Below are positions 1 to 4,716 of a stretch of 5,250 bases of DNA, in pieces (positions within the stretch are counted from its first letter, which is position 1; every line of letters begins with the position of its first letter). Where the stretch lies: assembly GCA_015232735.1 (NCBI GenBank), contig JADFZC010000220.1, positions 1 to 5,250 of the forward strand. The letters are read 5' to 3'. A program made the translations under genes and the position numbers. The notes beneath the pieces are model-generated. The model ran no database searches and was not told the DNA's origin. It saw only the letters and a program-made list of their open reading frames with translations. This DNA comes from Oligoflexales bacterium (lineage in GTDB: Bacteria; Bdellovibrionota; Oligoflexia; Oligoflexales; Oligoflexaceae).

Positions 1-50
1 ACCGAAATCTAACCCCAAAATGCTCAAGTTATTTTGTCACAGACCCTAAG

Positions 51-70
51 AATTGCGGGTACCCGCGAAT
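51..70. repeat. REP-like palindromic element
   Basis: A perfect 12-bp palindrome, GCGGGTACCCGC, sits at 55-66. It is followed by GAATGACGGGG and then by a second small inverted repeat, TTCGC (82-86) with GCGAA (93-97). The word GCGAATG occurs twice, at 65-71 and 93-99. A GC-rich palindrome followed by GAATGACG resembles the intergenic hairpin repeats scattered through many proteobacterial genomes. The resemblance is from memory. Copy number elsewhere in the genome cannot be seen here, so the repeat label is inference, while the palindrome itself is direct observation. It could alternatively be the terminator of a gene to the left, since CTTTTT follows at 78-83. Confidence 0.45.
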
Positions 71-402
71 GACGGGGCTTTTTCGCATTAAGGCGAATGT
101 TTACAATAAATTCGGCAGGGGTGGCTTGTTTTTCTTTTCAAGTGGTGGTACAAGCATCCTTTCAGGAAACGTGCAGTGTATTTTGCATCACATCATATTG
201 GAAGTCCTTTCATAACATTAAGAAGCAAGGCGAGAGGAAGTTGGGCGGCGGATTTTTCATCCTGGCTTATGAAAAGCGAAGAGACGAAGAAAACGGATCG
301 GACGGTGTTGTTAAATGACTTCCAAGATCAAAGGACATATTGGCCAGAATTTTTCGGTGAGGTTCCATCTGACAGTCACCGGTGTAACTTAGTGCATCAA
401 AT

Positions 403-408
403 GGGAGG
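403..408 (+). promoter_or_regulatory. Ribosome binding site of the permease
   Basis: GGGAGG lies 9 bases upstream of a GTG codon at 418. The permease frame is closed by a TAA at 385-387, and no ATG lies between that stop and 418. The ribosome site therefore fixes the GTG as the start. Confidence 0.75.
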
Positions 409-417
409 TTTTTCAGA

Positions 418-1947
418 GTGAATATCCAAGAATTTTTTTTAAAAAAATCAGTAAAAGATATCCTTGCCGGAAAAAAAGAAAATGACTTATCCAGAAATCT
501 GGGTCCCGTAAACCTTATCACCCTGGGAATCGGCGCGATTGTAGGAGCAGGCATTTTCGTTCTGACCGGAACCGTAACAGCCCAATATGCCGGACCGGCC
601 ATTATCCTCTCTTTTGTCATAGGAGCGATAGCCTGCGGTTTTGCCGGACTCTGCTATGCGGAGTTCGCCTCGCTTTTTCCGGTTGCGGGAAGCGCCTATA
701 CTTATGCTTATTCCACCCTCGGGGAGATTGTTGCATGGGTAATAGGCTGGGCTCTTGTGCTTGAGTATTCGCTGATGGCCTCCACCAATGCGGTGGGCTG
801 GTCCGCGTACATGATAAGCTTTCTGAAAAATCTGGGCATCAATATCCCGCCTGAATATACAAACGCATACGGGAGCGTAATCCAGCTGGCTGACGGTTCC
901 ACGGTTACAGGTGTCTTTAATATTCCGGCGGCCCTGATCATCCTTCTCATTTCCACCATCCTGATTTCCGGGGTGAAGGAGTCGGCAAAATTCAACAACG
1001 TCATAGTAGCAATAAAACTTGTTGTGCTTCTGCTTTTTGTCGCAATTGGCCTGACTCATTTCGACAGCTCGAACATGGTTCCGTTTATTCCTGAAAATAC
1101 AGGGAAATATGGCGAGTTTGGCTGGAGCGGCATCGTCAGGGGGGCCGGGATAATATTTTTCGCCTATATAGGTTTCGATTCTGTCTCCACGGCTGCCCAG
1201 GAGGCAAGAAATCCAAAAAGGGACATGCCCATTGGAATCCTGGGATCTCTCGCCATATGTACCGTCATCTATATAGTTGTCTCCATTACCGTCAGCGGAA
1301 TGATCAGCTATAAAAAATTGAATGTTGCGGACCCCATCGCCGTGGCCGTCGATGTGCTTCAGATGCCTTGGTTGTCTCTGGCCATCAAAATCGGGGCGTT
1401 GGCCGGCCTGACATCCGTTATGTTCGTTTCCCTTTTTGGCCAGTCTCGGATTTTTTACATGATGGCCGGCGACGGGCTTTTGCCGAAGGCCTTCATGAAG
1501 GTACATCCGAAGTTTCGCACGCCTTACATGGCAACCATCCTGCAGGGACTTGTGATATCCGTGATTTCCGGTCTGCTTCCTATCGCGATGCTTGGAGAGC
1601 TTGTGAGCATGGGGACGCTTTTCGCCTTTGCCGTGGTAAGCGGCGGGGTGATCTACCTTCGCAAGACTCAACCCGATCTCGAGCGTCCCTTCAAGGTCCC
1701 GGGAATGCCCTGGACACCCATTGCAAGCATACTTACCTGTTTTTACCTCATGACAAGTCTTCCTCATAAAACCTGGATGAGATTTGGCATATGGATCGCC
1801 GTGGGCGGATTTATTTATGCGATATACGGCGCAAGAAACAGCGTCGTAAGGCTCAGGGCCTTGAGGGAGACGGAAGGCGGCATCGACAGCAAGGACAAGG
1901 CTGAGAAAAGTGATTCGGTTGTATGGTCTCCCCAGCCGGATCTTTGA
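418..1947 (+). CDS. APC-superfamily amino acid permease, cationic amino acid transporter (CAT) type
   Basis: A 509-residue integral inner-membrane transporter, predicted to import an amino acid by coupling to an ion gradient, probably protons. The first membrane segment (residues 33-54) has the family signature GIGAIVGAGIFVLTG, whose glycine-rich unwound stretch contacts the substrate backbone in APC transporters. Segment 2 ends near the conserved YAEFAS (80-85). GWALVLEY (110-117) marks segment 3. The sixth segment and the loop after it carry FFAYIGFDSVSTAAQE then NPKRDMPIGI (247-274), a strong CAT hallmark. The C-terminal half has the CAT-like ERPFKVPG and a final TWMRFGIW segment, consistent with about 12 helices. 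Residues 472-509 form a charged tail. The length is slightly above the usual bacterial 460-500. The start is GTG with GGGAGG 9 bases upstream. Codons 6-10 contain a T8A7 run. No metabolic gene neighbours it, so the substrate (cationic, branched-chain or other amino acid) cannot be named. Confidence 0.93.
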   Translation: MNIQEFFLKKSVKDILAGKKENDLSRNLGPVNLITLGIGAIVGAGIFVLTGTVTAQYAGPAIILSFVIGAIACGFAGLCYAEFASLFPVAGSAYTYAYSTLGEIVAWVIGWALVLEYSLMASTNAVGWSAYMISFLKNLGINIPPEYTNAYGSVIQLADGSTVTGVFNIPAALIILLISTILISGVKESAKFNNVIVAIKLVVLLLFVAIGLTHFDSSNMVPFIPENTGKYGEFGWSGIVRGAGIIFFAYIGFDSVSTAAQEARNPKRDMPIGILGSLAICTVIYIVVSITVSGMISYKKLNVADPIAVAVDVLQMPWLSLAIKIGALAGLTSVMFVSLFGQSRIFYMMAGDGLLPKAFMKVHPKFRTPYMATILQGLVISVISGLLPIAMLGELVSMGTLFAFAVVSGGVIYLRKTQPDLERPFKVPGMPWTPIASILTCFYLMTSLPHKTWMRFGIWIAVGGFIYAIYGARNSVVRLRALRETEGGIDSKDKAEKSDSVVWSPQPDL

Positions 1948-1955
1948 ATCGACTT

Positions 1956-2747
1956 CTACGGTTTCTGTTCGATCGTGTAAAGGAATTTATAAAGCGCCTG
2001 GGCCATTTTAAGATGGCCGCCTTTTGTCGGGTGAACATCGCAGTTGTCGAAATCGTTGTAATTCAATATTGACTGCATATCGGGTCCGCAAACGACCTTT
2101 GGGTCTTCCTTGCATATTTCCGCGACTTTTTCCGTATATATTTTCAGTCGTTCGACTTTTTGTCTGTCAAATGTGGAGCATGGGGACGGAGGTGGCGTCA
2201 TTAGAATGACCTTTTTCTTTACCCCGAATCCCTTTGCCAGGCTTATTATCTTGACGAGATTCTCCTTGTATTCGCTCCCGCTTGAGGGATGGTCCTCCAT
2301 ATATCCCGCCGCATCGTTTGTTCCAAGGAGTATCGTAAGGTAGTCCGCAGGGAGTTTGTCCTTTGCCACAAGATTGAAAACAGTATCCTTGTTCAGCTTG
2401 CCGCAGGCGACATTGGGGGCCTGGATGAAATCGTAAGTGGTGCCTCCGGGACATCCTGCATTTTCAAAGGTGTAGTTGAGGCTGTTGTCTTTTGCCATTT
2501 CGACAAACCTTGCGGCGTATCCAAAGGTGCTCATGGCACTCTCTTCCTCCTTTAAAAGACCGGATGTAACCCCCCATGTGATGGAGTCGCCGAGCATGAC
2601 GATTTTTATCGGAGGTCCGCTTGTGCCGTCCATGGACTGTACGTCGCTGTTACTGGAACTATTTACAGTTTTGCATGAAAAGCTGCATGAAAACAAAAAG
2701 GCAAGCGCTATGGATAACGCTGTTTCCAGTAAGATTTTTTTTGCCAT
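1956..2747 (-). CDS. Secreted SGNH/GDSL-family hydrolase, probable lipoprotein
   Basis: A 263-residue protein of the SGNH hydrolase fold (GDSL lipase/esterase superfamily), which cleaves ester or related bonds; the substrate is unknown. A basic N-terminus and hydrophobic stretch (5-20) end in two possible lipidation cysteines, C21 (LFSC) and C25 (SFSC). A Ser/Asn-rich linker follows, then block I GDSITWG (53-59, nucleophile S55), block II around NAGCPGG (96-102, oxyanion G98), block III GTND (142-145, N144), and block V DVHPTKGGH (237-245, H239). All four SGNH residues are therefore present. The Asp before the His is at H-2 instead of the usual H-3. Six cysteines after the signal region (99, 115, 190, 212, 220, 236) suggest disulfides in the periplasm or at the surface. 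The start ATG has AAGAGG 9 bases upstream (complement of 2757-2762). It converges with the permease. Identification of the family is firm; its role is open. Confidence 0.9.
   Translation of the reverse strand: MAKKILLETALSIALAFLFSCSFSCKTVNSSSNSDVQSMDGTSGPPIKIVMLGDSITWGVTSGLLKEEESAMSTFGYAARFVEMAKDNSLNYTFENAGCPGGTTYDFIQAPNVACGKLNKDTVFNLVAKDKLPADYLTILLGTNDAAGYMEDHPSSGSEYKENLVKIISLAKGFGVKKKVILMTPPPSPCSTFDRQKVERLKIYTEKVAEICKEDPKVVCGPDMQSILNYNDFDNCDVHPTKGGHLKMAQALYKFLYTIEQKP
2001..2025 (+). terminator. Possible terminator of the permease, inside the convergent gene
   Basis: GGCCAT (2001-2006) pairs with ATGGCC (2013-2018), with one further T-G pair inside, leaving a 4-base loop. TTTT follows at 2022-2025 after a 3-base gap. 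The hairpin lies about 55 bases past the permease stop and within the 3' coding end of the opposing hydrolase gene. With only 8 bases between the two stop codons, any plus-strand terminator has to lie in the neighbour's coding sequence. The T tract is short, so this is a weak call. Confidence 0.28.
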
Positions 2748-2781
2748 GTCTGTAAACCTCTTATTTACGAAAAAGTTTGGT

Positions 2782-2810
2782 AATATATGTCTTATGCGAT
2801 TTAAGGTTAA
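2782..2810 (-). promoter_or_regulatory. Likely sigma-70 promoter of the SGNH hydrolase gene
   Basis: Read on the minus strand, TTAACC (complement of 2805-2810) and TATATT (complement of 2782-2787) are separated by exactly 17 bases. They match the -35 consensus at 4 of 6 and the -10 consensus at 5 of 6 positions. Transcription would begin near 2775, leaving a leader of about 28 bases that contains the AAGAGG ribosome site. The region is AT-rich and lies between the hydrolase start and the upstream pseudogene, so the hydrolase probably has its own transcript. Confidence 0.5.
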
Positions 2811-2840
2811 AATTTTATATATGAATTATTGCCTTAAAAC

Positions 2841-3179
2841 TTAGAAAAAGTCAAATTTCATGAAGCTCTTCCCCCCGTTGTAGGAGATGGAAACGCCATT
2901 TGACGTGGATGCATAAATCGTGGAACCGAATAGCCAGACTTCATAAACACACTCATCCCCCAGTCCTATCGATGTGGAGTAATTTGTAAAACTCTTTCCG
3001 CCATCATTTGAGATGGAGAGGCCTTTGTATGTTGCTGCATAAACTGTGGAGCCATTGACAGTAAAGGTAAAGATATTGTTGCTCCCAAGACCGTTGGCCA
3101 CCGTATAGCTCGTAAAGCTGTTTCCCCCATCAGACGAAGTGAAAAGGCCGCTGTTGTCCGTAGTAACATGGGTTTGTAT
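2841..3179 (-). pseudogene. 3' remnant of a tandem Asp-box (BNR-like) repeat protein
   Basis: The minus-strand frame from 3179 to the TAA at 2841-2843 codes for 112 residues and is blocked upstream by an in-frame TAA at 3180-3182. It reads as two full 42-residue repeats and a partial third. Each carries an Asp-box-like core of the S-x-D/N-G-G-x-S-F type: TSSDGGNSF (14-22), SISNDGGKSF (55-64), SISYNGGKSF (97-106). The first two are followed by a GLGSN/GLGDE segment and then GSTVYAAT or GSTIYAST. Such units build beta-propellers in large secreted or surface proteins, usually with many more copies and an export signal. Neither is present. The only in-frame start candidate, GTG at 3099-3101, lies inside a repeat without a ribosome site. 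Repeat homology ends abruptly near 3170-3180. I read it as the decayed or deletion-truncated tail of a larger gene. A short GTG-initiated protein of 86 residues is possible but unlikely. Confidence 0.7.
2844..3149 (-). repeat. 126-bp tandem coding repeats (2.4 copies)
   Basis: Period 126 bp (42 codons): unit 1 at 3024-3149, unit 2 at 2898-3023, and a partial unit 3 of 54 bp at 2844-2897 that ends the frame. The DNA is itself similar between units, for example GGAGATGGAAACGCC near 2882-2896 against TTGAGATGGAGAGGCC near 3007-3022, and GATGCATAAATCGTGGA against GCTGCATAAACTGTGGA. The copies have diverged, so they are not a recent duplication. The last unit has lost the Asp of its box (YNGG for DGG). 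Confidence 0.75.
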
Positions 3180-3204
3180 TTATTCCCAATAGTCAGTTGC
3201 AAAA

Positions 3205-3218
3205 ATAACAATTGTTAT
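3205..3218. promoter_or_regulatory. Perfect 14-bp palindrome, possible operator
   Basis: ATAACAATTGTTAT is exactly self-complementary. It lies about 250 bases before the extended -10 of the binding-protein gene and just past the point where the pseudogene's homology ends. Perfect dyads of this size are typical of dimeric regulator sites, but the sequence is AT-rich and no regulator gene is nearby, so function is a guess. Confidence 0.25.
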
Positions 3219-3372
3219 CCAGGAGCTTATCACGTTGTTGCCGGAACTGAGAAAATGAAAACCTTGTGCAGTGATCTAAAAACCAGGCCACAGGCGAATT
3301 TTAAGCTCCGAAAATCATTGTTCAGAGGGAGCTGGGGTTTGCCCCGGGGCTCAAGGCTTTTTTGCCCGCAAG

Positions 3373-3394
3373 AAAGGCAGCAGACCTGTCTTTT
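3373..3394 (+). terminator. Weak T-tailed hairpin
   Basis: AAAGGCAG (3373-3380) pairs with CTGTCTTT (3386-3393) with one G-U pair and a 5-base loop, ending in TTTT. It resembles an intrinsic terminator on the plus strand, but no plus-strand gene lies upstream for it to end. It may insulate the binding-protein gene from readthrough or belong to a short transcript starting near 3200-3300. Confidence 0.22.
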
Positions 3395-3457
3395 ATCCTC
3401 AGAGAATTACAAAATTTGAAGTTTTTTGGATAAAAAAAGTCCCATTTTTAATGAATA

Positions 3458-3466
3458 TGCTATACT
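3458..3466 (+). promoter_or_regulatory. Extended -10 promoter of the binding-protein gene
   Basis: TGC followed by TATACT (3461-3466) forms an extended -10 element with a 5-of-6 hexamer match. No good -35 is visible 16-18 bases upstream, which extended -10 promoters tolerate. The upstream flank is A- and T-rich (3416-3450). Transcription would start near 3473, giving a leader of about 40 bases before the ATG at 3512. Confidence 0.45.
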
Positions 3467-3500
3467 TATGCGAGACAGTCTACAGTAACCAAAGAGATTC

Positions 3501-3506
3501 GAGGGG
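3501..3506 (+). promoter_or_regulatory. Ribosome binding site deciding the ATG at 3512
   Basis: GAGGGG ends 5 bases before ATG 3512. An in-frame GTG at 3506-3508 overlaps this purine run and would have only a poorer AAAGAG (3491-3496) upstream, so ATG 3512 is the preferred start. The two starts differ by two residues. Confidence 0.65.
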
Positions 3507-3511
3507 TGTTT

Positions 3512-4324
3512 ATGAAAAAAAATGCATCATTTAAAAGATACTTTTCCGTGGTCATCGTTATTCTCTGTGCCTGTTTGTTTTGCCGTTTCGCATATGGAGA
3601 GTGCACAAAAAAAGTGTTTTATGCTGCATGGGAGGAGTGGGCTCCCTATCAATTCAAAACCGGCAATTCCCTGGGCGGACTGGACATAGAGCTTTTGAGG
3701 ACCGCGGTGGAAACAGCGGGGTTTAAAATTGATTTCAAGGAAATGCCATGGAAAACCTCCCTGAAAAAAATTGAGAGTGGGACGATCGACATCGTGGCCG
3801 GGGCATCCAAAACACCGGAAAGGGAGATATTCGGCCATTTCAGTGATTCATATCGGACTGAGATAATGCGTCTTTTTGTAAGAAAAGGGCTGAAAGAGCG
3901 TTTCGCATTCACATCCGTGAGCGATCTTGTTAAATCCATTTTGGAAAAGAAATTCAGACTTGGCTATATCCGCGGGTACTATTACGGAGACGAGTTTGAA
4001 AAAGCCCAGAAAAACAATAAGGACTTCGATAAGAAGGTCATTATCGCAACGGCAGAGGACAGCAACTTTGTCAACCTGAAAAAGGAGCGTATCGACGGAC
4101 TTGTAACAGATCACTATGTAGCCCTCGATATGATAAAGAAAGATCGGGCGAAGAAATTAGAGGAGTTCATGGAACCCCACTCTCTTATCCTCAATGAAGA
4201 TCCCATATACTTCCTCATTTCCAAGAAATCCGTCGATATTGAGTGCGTAAAAAAGATAAATGGCGTATTGAAGTCCATGGAAGAAAACGGAACAAGGAAA
4301 AAAATAATAGACAAGTATATGTAG
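3512..4324 (+). CDS. Periplasmic solute-binding protein, family 3 (SBP_bac_3)
   Basis: A 270-residue exported protein with the two-lobed fold of family-3 ABC binding proteins, which usually capture amino acids or similar small molecules in the periplasm. Residues 1-29 are a signal peptide: K2, K3, K8 and R9, a hydrophobic core at 11-24, and a likely cleavage after AYG. The mature part begins with VFYAAWEEWAPYQF (35-48, the usual beta-strand plus W-x-P-Y binding segment), then LGGLDIELL (54-62) and GTIDIVAG (90-97). TPER (101-104) follows, whose Arg normally pairs with the ligand carboxylate, then FSDSY (110-114). The second lobe has LGYIRGYYYG and IDGLVTD (194-200). The length is normal. C31 and C245 could form a disulfide. 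No permease or ATPase gene adjoins. It may serve a distant transporter, act as a sensor partner, or be a non-transport homologue. The gene seems to have its own promoter. No terminator is clear directly after the stop. Confidence 0.9.
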   Translation: MKKNASFKRYFSVVIVILCACLFCRFAYGECTKKVFYAAWEEWAPYQFKTGNSLGGLDIELLRTAVETAGFKIDFKEMPWKTSLKKIESGTIDIVAGASKTPEREIFGHFSDSYRTEIMRLFVRKGLKERFAFTSVSDLVKSILEKKFRLGYIRGYYYGDEFEKAQKNNKDFDKKVIIATAEDSNFVNLKKERIDGLVTDHYVALDMIKKDRAKKLEEFMEPHSLILNEDPIYFLISKKSVDIECVKKINGVLKSMEENGTRKKIIDKYM

Positions 4325-4552
4325 TTGCAAATCAGCACTGCTAATAGCTTTCCAGATTTTGAAAAAGCCAGGCATGATGCCATTTCTTAGCGCAGGTTTA
4401 CTCAGAATCGAGGAGCTCCGAGATCGATGCTACAAGGGGATGGATTACGAGAAAAGAATCCATTTCGGATCATCCTGAAGTATTATAAACTCATTTTTTT
4501 CTTGAAGAGTATATTGGAGATTAACAGGGAAAAAATGATCATTTCAGGTGAT

Positions 4553-4592
4553 ACATATCCCTGGAGCATTATTAGATGCTCCAGGGATATGT
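4553..4592. repeat. Strong hairpin, 17-bp perfect arms
   Basis: The left arm at 4553-4569 (starting ACATATCCC, ending GGAGCAT) is exactly complementary to the right arm at 4576-4592 (starting ATGCTCC, ending GGGATATGT). The loop is 6 bases, TATTAG. The pairing is perfect throughout, and stops at a T-T mismatch outside. No T run follows on the plus strand (TGGATAATC), nor on the minus strand (ATCACCTG), so it is not a standard intrinsic terminator. It lies 228 bases past the binding-protein stop and 124 before the receptor start. It could be a factor-assisted transcription end, an mRNA-stabilising structure, a REP-type element, or a site for a dimeric protein. Confidence 0.8.
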
Positions 4593-4658
4593 TGGATAAT
4601 CTTCACTTGGATGAGACAAAACATAATAGACATCAGATTTGGTGTGTATAATGAAATA

Positions 4659-4687
4659 ATGACTGATTTGTTTGATCTCAATATAAT
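4659..4687 (+). promoter_or_regulatory. Likely sigma-70 promoter of the receptor gene
   Basis: A perfect TATAAT is at 4682-4687, preceded at a 17-base spacing by ATGACT (4659-4664), a 4-of-6 match to the -35 consensus. Transcription would start near 4694, giving a short leader of about 23 bases. A second hexamer TATACT at 4699-4704 is too close to the ATG to serve well. Confidence 0.45.
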
Positions 4688-4716
4688 TTCCATATTTTTA
4701 TACTTGTGGCGCCTCC

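Larger units (their letters stand above)
1..417. other. Non-coding region upstream of the permease
   Basis: About 400 bases with no convincing gene. Short open frames at 97-318 and 176-421 on the plus strand overlap each other, give protein sequences I do not recognise, and lack good ribosome sites. The left end (about 51-100) is rich in short inverted repeats, described separately. The right end supplies the ribosome site for the permease at 403-408. I looked for a known amino-acid-responsive leader (T-box, lysine, glycine or SAM riboswitch cores) and saw none. I found no sigma-70 promoter pair strong enough to call. The left part may belong to the 3' side of a gene lying outside the window. 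Confidence 0.55.
3183..3505. other. Non-coding region between the pseudogene and the binding-protein gene
   Basis: No credible gene on either strand. A plus-strand open frame at 3168-3419 starts within the decayed repeat gene and gives an unrecognisable protein. The region does hold a 14-bp palindrome (3205-3218), a long-range pairing AGCTCC (3304-3309) with GGAGCT (3328-3333), a GC hairpin GGGG-TTTG-CCCC (3334-3345) and a weak T-tailed hairpin (3373-3394). An AT-rich promoter for the downstream gene lies at 3458-3466. The cluster of pairings at 3300-3395 could be a structured RNA or merely debris of a lost gene. I could not match it to the c-di-GMP or other riboswitch consensuses I know. Confidence 0.5.
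4325..4716. other. Non-coding region between the binding-protein and receptor genes
   Basis: 392 bases without a credible gene. Open frames at 4427-4651 and 4548-4781 on the plus strand run through the large hairpin, give unrecognised proteins, and the second overlaps the receptor start out of frame. Visible structures are an imperfect palindrome around GGAGCTCC (4412-4419), a hairpin with ATGGATT (4440-4446) pairing AATCCAT (4457-4463), extendable to 4437-4466 through G-U pairs, and the much stronger hairpin at 4553-4592. A promoter for the receptor gene lies at its right end. Confidence 0.55.

Noticed and set aside
97..421. Two small overlapping plus-strand open frames upstream of the permease
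   Set aside because: No ribosome sites, no recognisable protein, mutually overlapping in different frames, and one runs into the permease start.
487..1767. Long minus-strand open frame (426 codons) opposite the permease
   Set aside because: Fully antisense to a strongly recognisable membrane transporter. Its product is rich in His, Arg, Gly and Asn in a way typical of a shadow of a hydrophobic gene, with no recognisable domain.
2966..3211. Second minus-strand frame across the Asp-box remnant
   Set aside because: It lies over the repeat-coding frame in another phase, and the repeat periodicity is evident only in the other frame.
3207..3220. Match to half of the lac operator
   Set aside because: Only the GGATAACAATT half matches, and there is no LacI-type gene or sugar gene nearby; the palindrome alone explains the match.
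3168..3419. Plus-strand open frame of 83 codons
   Set aside because: Begins inside the antisense of the decayed repeat gene, crosses the palindrome and hairpins, and resembles no protein I know.
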